NCBI GenBank assembly: GCA_944391375.1
Contig: CALXTJ010000004.1
Location: 1 to 49,654, forward strand
Direction of reading: 5' to 3'
DNA: 49,654 nt
Origin: an uncultured Alphaproteobacteria bacterium
Lineage (GTDB): Bacteria > Pseudomonadota > Alphaproteobacteria > RF32 > CAG-239
Below the pieces are notes generated by a model. It did not search any database and had not been told where the DNA came from. It saw only the letters and a program-made list of their open reading frames with translations. A program made the position numbers and the translations under genes. This document shows, one piece after another, positions 17,392 to 26,992 of the stretch (the stretch's first letter is position 1; each line of letters opens with the position of its first letter).

Positions 17392-17435
17392 CAATCAAAA
17401 AAAAGACCATTTTTCATGGTCTTTTTTATTGGAGC
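17392..17435. repeat. 44-bp direct repeat, copy 1 (left edge of the methyltransferase insert)
   Basis: This copy runs from CAATC through A8, GACCAT-TTTTC-ATGGTC, T6 and ATTGGAGC. It matches the copy at 18396-18439 in every flank base except one (A/G at 17428 versus 18432). The 5-nt hairpin loop is the exact reverse complement (TTTTC here, GAAAA there). The end TTGGAGC equals the 3' end of the tRNA-Gly gene. Confidence 0.85.
17397..17427. terminator. Bidirectional terminator after mscL and after the methyltransferase gene
   Basis: Stem AAAAAAGACCAT / ATGGTCTTTTTT with loop TTTTC lies inside repeat copy 1. It ends mscL on the plus strand and the methyltransferase on the minus strand. Confidence 0.9.
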
Positions 17436-17504
17436 AGCTTGCTATGTAATTATCGGACTAATTTCATGAATATATGAATTTGAAAAGAAAAAAATAAATA
17501 CCGC

Positions 17505-18269
17505 TTATATCTTTTTAACATCAAAAATAAAAGAGTAGCTACCTTGAATATCATTTTCATCTGGATATGCTAATAATCTACTTTGTTTAAGTATGTTTTC
17601 TTCACTATAATTATACAAATTTTCAAAAGAGAAATTTAAATCTTTTTCTATTTTTAAAACTTGAGTAATTACCTTATTGATAAATGATTGTCCGAGAATT
17701 TTATTAATATCAAAGCCAATTGCCTTTAAATTATCAACCATTTCATTAAATTGAATGACAGAAAGATGAAAAGGGTCAAGACTTTTACCCTTCTCACTTG
17801 TCACTTCATAGATTGCATTTGGGAAAGATAGAATTAAACGCCCTCCAGCAGGCAAAATATTATAAAACTTTTTGACAACATCAAATGGTTTAGGCGTATG
17901 TTCAATTGTTTCAAAGCTAATAATTATTGATGGCCTATATTGAGATAAGTGAATATCTTTGGTTAAATCTGTTTTTAAAAATTTTAAATTATGTTTTGCG
18001 TATTTCCGCTTAGCAATATTTAAATAATTATCGTTTATATCGTAACCAATGACATACTTAGCCTTGTCTGCTAATAAAGCACTTCCATATCCTGTTGCAC
18101 AAGAAATATCAGCAACAATATCAGTATTTGAAATGATATCCAATGCATAGAGATAGCGTCCGCAATGCTCAAGTTTCATAAAAAAATTTTGCGGAATCTT
18201 ATCAAATGGATTGCAATATTCATTATTTGCGTAATCGTTAATCATGATTGTAATTCTTACATAGAACAC
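17505..18269 (-). CDS. Class I SAM-dependent methyltransferase, substrate unknown
   Basis: A methyltransferase of the Methyltransf_11/25 type. The SAM loop is DISCATGYGSALLADKA (motif I, about 54-70), the ribose-binding acidic residue is Asp77 in VIGYDIND, and motif IV reads IIISFETIEHTPKPFDV with a post-motif LPAGGRLILSFPN. The usual ExxxGxG start is DISCATGYG. The frame opens at ATG 18269; ATG 18245 (MINDYANNEY) is an equally likely start, and neither has a strong ribosome site. The gene is clearly more AT-rich than its neighbours and uses AAT/ATT/AAA codons heavily. It stands alone between two copies of a 44-bp repeat tied to tRNA-Gly, so it looks acquired. Such enzymes act in O-antigen, ubiquinone and many other pathways. 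Confidence 0.82.
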   Translation of the reverse strand: MFYVRITIMINDYANNEYCNPFDKIPQNFFMKLEHCGRYLYALDIISNTDIVADISCATGYGSALLADKAKYVIGYDINDNYLNIAKRKYAKHNLKFLKTDLTKDIHLSQYRPSIIISFETIEHTPKPFDVVKKFYNILPAGGRLILSFPNAIYEVTSEKGKSLDPFHLSVIQFNEMVDNLKAIGFDINKILGQSFINKVITQVLKIEKDLNFSFENLYNYSEENILKQSRLLAYPDENDIQGSYSFIFDVKKI

Positions 18270-18395
18270 ACTAAAATTTTATTAAAAGTCTGATAATTTT
18301 ACTTAAATAATCATTTTCAAAATTGATAATTAACGATCCAGGAAAGCATATAGCGACCGTAGCGAACTTAGATGCCAAAGAGGTATTCCCGTCCG

Positions 18396-18439
18396 CAATC
18401 AAAAAAAAGACCATGAAAAATGGTCTTTTTTGTTGGAGC
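18396..18439. repeat. 44-bp direct repeat, copy 2 (overlaps the tRNA-Gly 3' end)
   Basis: It carries the same flanks as copy 1 in the same orientation, but its hairpin loop is GAAAA, the reverse complement of copy 1. Its last six bases (18434-18439) are the encoded CCA, discriminator base and two acceptor-arm bases of tRNA-Gly. The repeat starts are 1004 bp apart. Confidence 0.85.
18401..18431 (-). terminator. Terminator of tRNA-Gly
   Basis: On the minus strand the hairpin GACCAT-TTTTC-ATGGTC follows the tRNA 3' end after an A6 run and is followed by eight T. Confidence 0.88.
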
Positions 18440-18507
18440 GGGTAACGGGAATCGAACCCGCATTAAAAGCTTGGGAAGCTCTCATTCTACCATTGAATTA
18501 TACCCGC
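18434..18507 (-). tRNA. tRNA-Gly (anticodon CCC)
   Basis: A 74-nt cloverleaf with encoded CCA on the minus strand. The acceptor is GCGGGTA / TACCCGC with discriminator T, the D stem is ATTC/GAAT, the anticodon arm is AGAGC-TTCCCAA-GCTTT with CCC at 34-36, and the T arm is GCGGG-TTCGATT-CCCGT. It reads GGG codons. Its 3' end is duplicated 1 kb downstream on the minus strand as part of the 44-bp repeat. Confidence 0.93.
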
Positions 18508-18544
18508 AAACATTACCGCAACAGGCAATCTTTACCACCGATAT

Positions 18545-20638
18545 TTACGATAATATTCTTACCAATTCAAGTGCTATATCCAATTTATAAACACCTCTGT
18601 TTTGTTCATTTTTAGGATAAAGCGGCACTAAATCAAGAGCAAATATGTTGGCTTGCTGATTTATAAACTCGTGCCCGTAGGTTATGGCCGGAATATTGCT
18701 CTCCAAATATTTGCGTAATTCATCAATTTCTTTGGTTTTGTTTTTAGATGAACCGGAACGTTTCATAAACAATTCCGAATATTCAAAGATAATATAAACA
18801 ATACCGGCCAAAACCAAGGAGCTTATAAGTTTAATATATATGCTCATAAATAACACTGCCAACACAATAAAAATTGCTGCCAAACTTTTCAAAACATATC
18901 CGGTTATTTTTGATTTATATTTTTTACGCAATACCCATACATAAAAAGCGATTGTTAAGGTTGAGGAAAACAAAATCAAGCCGGTCTGCAACGGGTTAAT
19001 GCCTAAATAAGCAATGGCAATTTCGGTTAAAATAAGCATACCGATACTAAACAACAAATAGCCGATATTTAATTGCAACGAAAGCATTTTTAAGGCCATT
19101 TTGGCACTTTTTTCCATGATATTTTCGGCACGATTAAATTTAAGCATATTGGCATCATTGGCCGTAATTACCGATTCTTTGCCTAAAAACAGATTATTGA
19201 CGGCTTTTCTTTCGGCTCTGTTTAGATCAGCCAAATTATCGGTTTTTTTAATAAGCAAAACCGAACCGTCTTGTTTTTGAATGTCAATAATATTCTTTTT
19301 ATACATATCAAGTAAAGAGGCCACAAAAGCCGTTTTATCAAATTTTCCGGTTAATAAAAAGCGGGAGATAAGTGCGGTTTGCTTAAACGAAGTTTTAAGT
19401 TTAAGCTTATTTTTTTGCAAATACTTCCAAGACAATATGTAAGAAATCAGCACGGCGGCAAGTCCGGCAAAAGCAAACAAAATATCGCCGTAATCGGTAA
19501 CAAACCAAACAAATTTGCGGCTCATATCCGGCTCCATAAATACATTTTTATCTAAAGATACCAACAAGTGCATTCCCTCTGCCGGCAATAACGGAGTGGT
19601 GGAAGCAAATCCCAAAGCGTTGGTATCTAAGCTGGCAACAACCGCTCGGTTAGAAGACAATCTTTTGGGGTAGCCGACAATAACATTTTGCGATAAAAAG
19701 TTTTTACCGTCCGGAATGGAAACTATGGCATTGGCCGAGGTTATTACCAAGTTTAAGTAACTTCCGGCCACATCCCAATAAAACTCGGTAAAGTCATCAT
19801 AATACCAAAGTTTGCGGTCAACCAAATAGTTAAAAGTGTAAGTATAAACACCGGACTGTAAGATATATTCCTGTTGCGGTTTTATATAAATTTTGTTGCC
19901 GATTTCTTCTAATACATAGGGTAGTTGTTTACCGTTTACGGAAACACTCATGAGCTGAACATCAAGCTTTTTTTCCACACCGGCCCTTGATTTTGAAAAC
20001 TTGGGCAATACTTTAATTAAGCCGTGTTTTAACTTTTGGCCGTTGGCAACAACCGTAATATCTTCCCTTACCTGAATTAAGCCGGAAGGCAAAATATTAA
20101 ACGAGGCCAAGAGGTAAGGAATATGCTCTTTAGCCGGAGCCAAAATATTTTTACCGGTAGGGAGCGTAACATTTACTACCGGAATATTGGGCTTGGAAAG
20201 TTCATCTATGGCAGCTTGTTGTTGTTCGGGGGCCAACTCATAGAAAGTAGTAAAAGTATTCTCGCTATTTTCATTTTGTGAGTTGCCGGATATGCGTTGC
20301 ATAGCCTTATCATAAATTTTTTCAAAGGTAGATTTTTTTTCTTCCTGCATTTGGGCAATATATTCGGCACTATGCTGTACATTTATGGCATCTGAGCGGT
20401 TTAAATCTCCGAGATTATCAACATGAGTTACTGCGGCATTTTCAAATCTTTCTTTAAAAAATGACAATACTTCCGGCAGATTATTGGGATCGGGCATACC
20501 TTCACCCTGTATAGATTCGGGTGTATATGTGGTTTGGGGTTGTTCGGAAATCTGATTTACCTCCACAACGCGTGCGTGTGCGGCATTTTGAGCCAGCAAA
20601 AGTATATTGAAACAAACTGCAAGAAAAAGTTTTTTCAT
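18545..20638 (-). CDS. DUF2207 (YciQ-like) membrane protein
   Basis: A 697-residue protein with an N-terminal signal peptide (MKKLFLAVCFNILLLAQNAAHA). A region of low conservation follows (about 25-165), then the DUF2207 extracytoplasmic domain (REDITVVANGQKLKHGLIKVLPKF to the YDDFTEFYWDVAG motif). There is a membrane helix at YGDILFAFAGLAAVLISYIL, a cytoplasmic stretch (FDKTAFVASLLDMYKKNIIDIQ) and further helices near the C-terminus. The frame extends 30 residues upstream, but AAGGA spaced 8 bases from ATG 20638 and the signal peptide fix this start. The function of DUF2207 proteins is not established. It is divergent from the uridylyltransferase gene. Confidence 0.85.
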   Translation of the reverse strand: MKKLFLAVCFNILLLAQNAAHARVVEVNQISEQPQTTYTPESIQGEGMPDPNNLPEVLSFFKERFENAAVTHVDNLGDLNRSDAINVQHSAEYIAQMQEEKKSTFEKIYDKAMQRISGNSQNENSENTFTTFYELAPEQQQAAIDELSKPNIPVVNVTLPTGKNILAPAKEHIPYLLASFNILPSGLIQVREDITVVANGQKLKHGLIKVLPKFSKSRAGVEKKLDVQLMSVSVNGKQLPYVLEEIGNKIYIKPQQEYILQSGVYTYTFNYLVDRKLWYYDDFTEFYWDVAGSYLNLVITSANAIVSIPDGKNFLSQNVIVGYPKRLSSNRAVVASLDTNALGFASTTPLLPAEGMHLLVSLDKNVFMEPDMSRKFVWFVTDYGDILFAFAGLAAVLISYILSWKYLQKNKLKLKTSFKQTALISRFLLTGKFDKTAFVASLLDMYKKNIIDIQKQDGSVLLIKKTDNLADLNRAERKAVNNLFLGKESVITANDANMLKFNRAENIMEKSAKMALKMLSLQLNIGYLLFSIGMLILTEIAIAYLGINPLQTGLILFSSTLTIAFYVWVLRKKYKSKITGYVLKSLAAIFIVLAVLFMSIYIKLISSLVLAGIVYIIFEYSELFMKRSGSSKNKTKEIDELRKYLESNIPAITYGHEFINQQANIFALDLVPLYPKNEQNRGVYKLDIALELVRILS

Positions 20639-20731
20639 AAAGAGTATCCTTATGTTAACAAATAAAACATATTTAGTATGATATATCACATATATTAAAA
20701 GATAATGAAAAATTATAAGGAGAACCATAAA

Positions 20732-21463
20732 ATGAGTAACAAAATTGCGGCAGTAATTTTAGGAGCGGGCAAAGGGACGCGTATGAAGTCTGATTTACCT
20801 AAAGTGATGATGCCGGTATGCGGAAAATCCATGATAAAGCATATTATAGATACATTGGAAGAAATGAAGGTGGATGAGATTGTAACGGTCATTTCGCCCG
20901 ATGGGGAAATGGTTAAAAAAGAGGTTGCTCCTTACAAGACCTGCGTACAAGACAAGCAGTTGGGAACCGGACATGCCGTTAAGTGCAGCGAAGAGCTGTT
21001 AAAGGGTTTTGACGGTGCGGTTATGGTTATTTTCGGCGATACTCCTTTAATCACCAAAGAAACCTTTATGCGTTCGGTAAATAAGGTCAGAGAAGGTTAT
21101 GCCGTTGTGGTTTTGGGCTTTAAGCCGGAAGATGCCGCTCGTTACGGACGCTTAAAAATGGACGGTGATGAATTGGTTTCCATTGTGGAATATAAAGATG
21201 CCACCGAAGAGGAACGCAAAATCAACTTTTGCAATTCCGGATTTATGGCCTTTGACGGCAAGCACCTTTTTGAAATTTTAAATAAAATCGGCAATGAAAA
21301 TGCCTCAGGTGAGTATTATTTAACAGATGCTGTCAAAATCGCCCGTGATATGGGGTTAAAGTGCACGGCTTTTGAAGGTAATCCGCAAGAAGTTGCCAGT
21401 GCCAACACTCGTGAAGAATTAGCTTTGTTGGAAACTTATGTTAAGAATAGAGAGAATGCTTAG
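20732..21463 (+). CDS. GlmU-like UDP-GlcNAc pyrophosphorylase, nucleotidyltransferase domain only
   Basis: The 243-residue protein matches the uridylyltransferase half of GlmU, which joins UTP to N-acetylglucosamine-1-phosphate for peptidoglycan and LPS precursors. Motifs are LGAGKGTRMKSDLPKVM near the N-terminus, QLGTGHAV, FGDTPLI, GRLKMDGDELVSIVEYKDA, NSGFMAFDG and ASGEYYLTD. GlmU is normally about 450 residues with a C-terminal left-handed beta-helix acetyltransferase; here the gene ends right after the Rossmann domain at ENA. AAGGAGAACC before ATG 20732 fixes the start. Its 3' end overlaps the next gene by 8 bases and it probably heads an operon ending with pepF. It could be a related sugar nucleotidyltransferase, but the motif set favours GlmU. 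Confidence 0.82.
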   Translation: MSNKIAAVILGAGKGTRMKSDLPKVMMPVCGKSMIKHIIDTLEEMKVDEIVTVISPDGEMVKKEVAPYKTCVQDKQLGTGHAVKCSEELLKGFDGAVMVIFGDTPLITKETFMRSVNKVREGYAVVVLGFKPEDAARYGRLKMDGDELVSIVEYKDATEEERKINFCNSGFMAFDGKHLFEILNKIGNENASGEYYLTDAVKIARDMGLKCTAFEGNPQEVASANTREELALLETYVKNRENA

Positions 21464-21980
21464 GTTTATAAAAATACATTGGTTCGGACTTATTTTAACG
21501 GTTATCGGCGTATTTTATGCCCTGATATTTATTTTGGTATTTTTGTCGCCGCGTCAAGATGAACTTAAACGAGGCTTTATACCCTGTACCGAAACTTTGG
21601 TTAAAGAGATGTTTGATTGCAATGGTAAGGCTTGGTGTATGAGTAAAGCCATCGTTAAAAATACCGGATGCGATACCAAAATCGTTTTGGACGGTTTTGG
21701 TAATTGGGTTGAAGGTAAACAGCCAACTCCGTGGGCCAATTATTTGTTTGAACCGGAAATAGGTAAAGACCAAAACAAGGAGGAAATTCATCCCGAACTT
21801 GAAGAGTTTTATAAAGATAATCGGGATATAAAAGCCGATATGGAAAAGTTAAATAAACAGTGGCAGGAGCTTGAAAAATCATTCAGTGATGATAAAATAG
21901 CCGAAGTTCCCGTTAAAAAGCAAGAAGCAGAGGAAAATAAGGAGGAAACAGCAGATGAGCAAACAGCAAGTAAAGAATAG
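21456..21980 (+). CDS. Single-pass membrane protein of unknown function
   Basis: The 174-residue product has a short cytoplasmic start (MLRFIKIHW), one membrane helix (FGLILTVIGVFYALIFILVFL) and a region with four cysteines in FIPCTETLVKEMFDCNGKAWC and NTGCD, which suggests two disulfides outside the cytoplasm. A charged, probably coiled tail rich in Glu and Lys follows (EELEKSF to QTASKE). I do not recognise a family. ATG 21456 overlaps the uridylyltransferase stop by 8 bases; an in-frame ATG at 21438 is also possible. Its end overlaps pepF by 26 bases, so translation of the three genes is probably coupled. Confidence 0.7.
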   Translation: MLRFIKIHWFGLILTVIGVFYALIFILVFLSPRQDELKRGFIPCTETLVKEMFDCNGKAWCMSKAIVKNTGCDTKIVLDGFGNWVEGKQPTPWANYLFEPEIGKDQNKEEIHPELEEFYKDNRDIKADMEKLNKQWQELEKSFSDDKIAEVPVKKQEAEENKEETADEQTASKE

Positions 21981-23751
21981 TCTTCCGGCATGGGATTTGT
22001 CAGATTTATATAAAGGCATTGATGATCCTGAAATTAACAAAGACCTGGAAAATTATCGTAAAACTACTTTGAGCTTTGCTAAAAAGTACAAAGGTAAGTT
22101 AGGCTCGTTAAGTTCCGAAGAAGTCTTAAAGATGCTTAAAGTTAAGGAAAAACTGGCAACTTTGGGAGGTCGTTTGGGAGGTTTTGCTTACCTTAATATG
22201 TCAACGCAAATGAAAAATTCCGAAGCTATGCGGTTTTATCAAAACATTTCCGAAAAGCTGACCGATTACGCTAAGCCGATGGTGTTTTTCAGCTTAGAGT
22301 TTAATGCTTTGCCGGAAGCCAAAATCAAAGAATGGCTCAAAGATAAAAAGGTAGCTTTTTACAAACCGTACATTAAACGGATTCGTAAGTACAAAAAATA
22401 TGAGTTAAGCGAAGCTGTTGAAGAAATTTTACTTGAAAAATCCATCACCTCATCGGAGGCCTGGGTTCGGTTGTATGAAGAAACTTCGTCACGGCTAGAG
22501 TATAAAGTTGACGGCAAAACTTATAACGATGCCGAAATTAGCAAACTTACCTTAGATGCCGACCAAAAAGTTCGTCATGCCGCCGGAGCGGAAATCAATC
22601 GGGTTTATAAGCAAAATTCCTCATTGTTTACTTTGGTTTATAACATGATTATCAAAGACAAAGCCATTGAAGATGATAAAAGAGGCTTTGCCAAACCTGT
22701 TTCGGCTCGTAATTTGGCCGAAGATGTGCCCGATAAAGTCGTTGACGCTTTAGCACAAACCGTTAAAGCCAACTACAAAAATTTGGCCCATCGTTTTTAT
22801 AAATTAAAAGCCAAATGGTTGGGTGTAAAAAAAATCAGTTATTGGGACAGGAATGCACCGCTGCCGTTTTCCTCGGATATTCATTACGAATGGAATGATG
22901 CGGTTAAAACGGTATTAAACGGTTATTACAATTTTTCGCCCAAACTCGGCAAAATTGCCCAGGACTTTTTTGATCATCCGTGGATAGATGTACCGCCCCG
23001 CGACGGTAAAAGAAGCGGAGCCTATTGCAGCGGACCGTTGGCTTCCCAGCATCCGTATTTATTTTTAAACTTTACCGGCAAGCAAAACGATGTTTTGACT
23101 TTGGCTCACGAATTAGGCCATGGCTGCCACCATCAACTTCGTACCCAAAACGGGGAGTTAAACGAAACCTCGCGTATGACCACCGAAGAGGTTGCCTCCG
23201 TATTCGGCGAGATGTTGGTTTTTCAAGATATGCTTAATAACTTGGATAATGATAAAGCTAAATTGGGCTTAATTGCTTCCAAGGTTGGCGATATGTTAAA
23301 TACGGCAGTTCGTCAGATTGCCTTTCACTTTTTTGAAACTCGTGCCCATGAAGAGCGTAAATCGGGAGAGCTTTCCGAGGAAAGGTTAGCCGATATTTGG
23401 CAGGAGGAAATGCGTGACAGCTTAGGCGAATATGTGGAAGTAGGAGATGACAGCCGCTACATATGGTCTATGGTCGGACACTTTTTCTTTTTACCGTTCT
23501 ATGTATATGCTTATTCCTTTGCCGATTGTCTGGTAAATTCGCTTTATCAGGTAAAATTGGAAGGCAGTGTTGAAAACTTTGCCGATAAGTATTTAAAACT
23601 GTTGTCACAAACGGCTATCGGTGAATATGAAAACATTTTAAGACCGTTCAATTTAAATCCGAATAATCCGGATTTTTGGCAGAAGGGATTAAATTTAATT
23701 TCATCGTATATAGATGAATTGGAACGCCTTGATAAAAAGCTTAAGCTGTAA
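21955..23751 (+). CDS. pepF: Oligoendopeptidase F (M3B metallopeptidase)
   Basis: A cytoplasmic zinc peptidase that cuts short peptides. The 598-residue protein has the HExxH motif HELGH at 385-389 within LTLAHELGHGCHHQL, with the downstream glutamate in TSRMTTEEVASVFGEM. The N-terminal helical lobe opens PAWDLSDLYKGIDDPEINKDL, as usual in the family. AAGGAGG lies 9 bases before ATG 21955, inside the 3' end of the preceding gene. The length fits the M3B family (about 600). It is the last gene of a three-gene operon and is followed by a strong hairpin. Confidence 0.95.
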   Translation: MSKQQVKNSLPAWDLSDLYKGIDDPEINKDLENYRKTTLSFAKKYKGKLGSLSSEEVLKMLKVKEKLATLGGRLGGFAYLNMSTQMKNSEAMRFYQNISEKLTDYAKPMVFFSLEFNALPEAKIKEWLKDKKVAFYKPYIKRIRKYKKYELSEAVEEILLEKSITSSEAWVRLYEETSSRLEYKVDGKTYNDAEISKLTLDADQKVRHAAGAEINRVYKQNSSLFTLVYNMIIKDKAIEDDKRGFAKPVSARNLAEDVPDKVVDALAQTVKANYKNLAHRFYKLKAKWLGVKKISYWDRNAPLPFSSDIHYEWNDAVKTVLNGYYNFSPKLGKIAQDFFDHPWIDVPPRDGKRSGAYCSGPLASQHPYLFLNFTGKQNDVLTLAHELGHGCHHQLRTQNGELNETSRMTTEEVASVFGEMLVFQDMLNNLDNDKAKLGLIASKVGDMLNTAVRQIAFHFFETRAHEERKSGELSEERLADIWQEEMRDSLGEYVEVGDDSRYIWSMVGHFFFLPFYVYAYSFADCLVNSLYQVKLEGSVENFADKYLKLLSQTAIGEYENILRPFNLNPNNPDFWQKGLNLISSYIDELERLDKKLKL

Positions 23752-23770
23752 AAAAACGCACCCTGATAAA

Positions 23771-23801
23771 CACACCCCCGAAAGTTGCTTTCGGGGGTGT
23801 T
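23771..23801. terminator. Strong hairpin between pepF and the Cys-rich gene
   Basis: A 13-bp GC-rich stem ACACCCCCGAAAG / CTTTCGGGGGTGT with loop TTG. It has no long T run on either strand, so it may be a barrier or processing hairpin as well as a terminator. It lies between convergent genes. Confidence 0.7.
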
Positions 23802-23820
23802 GAGTTTAGCTTTAATAAAG

Positions 23821-24207
23821 TTATTTATTGTTTTCGTTGCACATTTCAGGGTAGAGCCATTGGCCGTCTAAAACATTACAACCCTCTTTTACAAAATTAA
23901 ATTTACAATTTTGAGTTTTGAGGTTGTAAGCTTTCTGGTTACGCAGACAAATTGTTTTAACCATATCCTGCGTTATGCAGTTAGCGGTTTTGCAATTTTG
24001 GATAATGTCAATTTCCTCATCGGTAAGTTTAATACATCCGAAGTCTTCACCCCATTTAAAGCAGTCGGTACGGCAGGTTTTTTTATCATAATCCCACACG
24101 CCGCCATTTGCAGGGCATTGTTTTATCCGATAATCACGATACGAAGCAAATAAAACCGCAATTACAACAATTGCCAACAATATCCATAATAAATGCTTTA
24201 CTTTCAT
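23821..24207 (-). CDS. Cys-rich membrane-anchored protein of unknown function
   Basis: A 128-residue product beginning MKVKHLLWILLAIVVIAVLFASY, one N-terminal membrane helix or uncleaved signal. The rest has ten cysteines (for example QCPANGGVWDYDKKTCRTDC, QNCKTANC and GCNVLDGQWLYPEMC). The even number and likely export suggest disulfide bonds in the periplasm. The pattern CP..GG.WDY...TC followed later by C..LDGQWLYPE.C looks like an internal repeat of one small Cys/Trp motif. The frame extends to ATG 24222, but AAAGG spaced 7 bases favours 24207. It follows atpC on the same strand after 27 bp, so it may be cotranscribed with the F1 operon. No family recognised. Confidence 0.65.
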   Translation of the reverse strand: MKVKHLLWILLAIVVIAVLFASYRDYRIKQCPANGGVWDYDKKTCRTDCFKWGEDFGCIKLTDEEIDIIQNCKTANCITQDMVKTICLRNQKAYNLKTQNCKFNFVKEGCNVLDGQWLYPEMCNENNK

Positions 24208-24234
24208 AAAACAACCTTTCATAAACGATAAAAT

Positions 24235-24582
24235 TTAACCAAATACTTTAAGGTATTGTGCTATACTTTTATAAAAGTTATCTTCTTTAGATAAGAGCTC
24301 AATTTGACTTAAATCAACTTTGGCTAAATCAACAACTTTATCGGCGGCAACTTTGCACACATTGTTTGCCACATCGGCAAAGCCGCCGCTTATAAACCAC
24401 CGTTTAATAATTTTGTTGTTACTGTCCATGGTAGCCACTAAGCCTAAAGTCAACATTAAAGAAGTTGGAGCTTTGTCATCAATTACCGTTAAAGTACCCT
24501 CAGGTACGGGCAACAAAATTTTCACGACTTTTTCGTCGGTTAAAAGTTGTTCCGGAGTACAAAGCTGTAATTGCACTGACAT
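24235..24582 (-). CDS. atpC: F1-ATP synthase epsilon subunit
   Basis: A 115-residue epsilon subunit, part of the rotor stalk that couples proton flow to ATP synthesis and can inhibit ATP hydrolysis. The N-terminal beta-sandwich is recognisable (QLCTPEQLLTDEKVVKILLPVPEGTLTVIDDKAP, FISGGFADVANNVCKVAADKV). The C-terminal helical hairpin is short, as in many alphaproteobacteria. The frame opens at GTG 24591, but AAGGAAAG spaced 8 bases before ATG 24582, one base after the atpD stop, fixes the start. It is the last gene of atpHAGDC. Confidence 0.92.
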   Translation of the reverse strand: MSVQLQLCTPEQLLTDEKVVKILLPVPEGTLTVIDDKAPTSLMLTLGLVATMDSNNKIIKRWFISGGFADVANNVCKVAADKVVDLAKVDLSQIELLSKEDNFYKSIAQYLKVFG

Positions 24583-24583
24583 C

Positions 24584-26050
<1,467 letters not shown>

Positions 26051-26071
26051 TTAATTCTCCTTTTAATATGG

Positions 26072-26992
26072 CTAAAGTGCCTCGGCACCGGAAATAATTT
26101 CGGTCAATTCGGTAGTAATGGCCGATTGACGCAAACCGTTATATTTTAAGGTTAAAGAGCTTATCATATCTTTGGCACTGCGAGTTGCGTTATCCATGGC
26201 CGCCATGCGGGCTCCCTGTTCGGAAGCTTGCGAATTGGCAATACTTACAAAAATCAGATTAACAACAAGCTTGGGAAGTAAATTTTCCAACAAGCTTATT
26301 TTATCGGGTTTATAGTAGTAATAAGCATCGCCGACATGGGTTAAATTTTTATCTTCTTCGGTAAGTTTTAAGGCCGATGATGATAAAGGATAAATCTGTT
26401 CGGCAACAATTTCACGACTTAAGGCCGAGTGAAATTTGCTGTATAAAATTTCGCACACATCGCACATTCCGCCGTTATAGCAGTCGGCAATTTTTTTGGC
26501 CAAAGCCACGGCTCCGTTAAAAGACAAATCTTTGGTATCAAGAGCCGGATTGCTTTCAATAACATCGGCTGCAAATTGCTTTTTAATAACATTAAAAGCC
26601 TTTTTGCCGTAACAAATAACTTTGACTGTTTTACCGGATTCTTTTAAGGCTTTAATGCGAGTTAAAGCAGCCTTTCCGAGGTTATGGTTATAACTTCCGC
26701 ACAAGCCGCGGTCTGATGAAAACACAAACAACAAATAATCTTTGGCATTAGGTTTATCACGCATCAGTTCGGGCAAGAGGTAAGTAATTTTTTTCTCACT
26801 CTCTTCTTCGGCAATGGCGGCCAGCAAGCGTTTAATGTTAGTATTTAACAATTGCGAATAAGGCTTACTGTGATTTAATGCCAACTCGGCTTTACGCAGC
26901 TTGGAAGCAGCCACCATCTTCATAGCCGAAGTTATTTTCTGGGTGGATTTAATGCTTTCCAAGCGATTGCGTAATTCTTTTAACCCTGCCAT
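26072..26992 (-). CDS. atpG: F1-ATP synthase gamma subunit
   Basis: The central stalk of F1, 306 residues. The N-terminal helix (LKELRNRLESIKSTQKITSAMKMVAASKLRKAE) and the C-terminal helix (GARMAAMDNATRSAKDMISSLTLKYNGLRQSAITTELTEIISGAEAL) that form the rotating coiled coil are both well conserved, and FSSDRGLCGSYN is the family signature. The ATG coincides with the atpA stop (single-base overlap), so translation is probably coupled. Confidence 0.97.
   Translation of the reverse strand: MAGLKELRNRLESIKSTQKITSAMKMVAASKLRKAELALNHSKPYSQLLNTNIKRLLAAIAEEESEKKITYLLPELMRDKPNAKDYLLFVFSSDRGLCGSYNHNLGKAALTRIKALKESGKTVKVICYGKKAFNVIKKQFAADVIESNPALDTKDLSFNGAVALAKKIADCYNGGMCDVCEILYSKFHSALSREIVAEQIYPLSSSALKLTEEDKNLTHVGDAYYYYKPDKISLLENLLPKLVVNLIFVSIANSQASEQGARMAAMDNATRSAKDMISSLTLKYNGLRQSAITTELTEIISGAEAL

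Noticed and set aside
18331-18395. A GC-richer stretch between the methyltransferase start and repeat copy 2, considered as another gene remnant
   Set aside because: Only about 65 bases with stops in several frames; nothing recognisable, so not listed as a gene.
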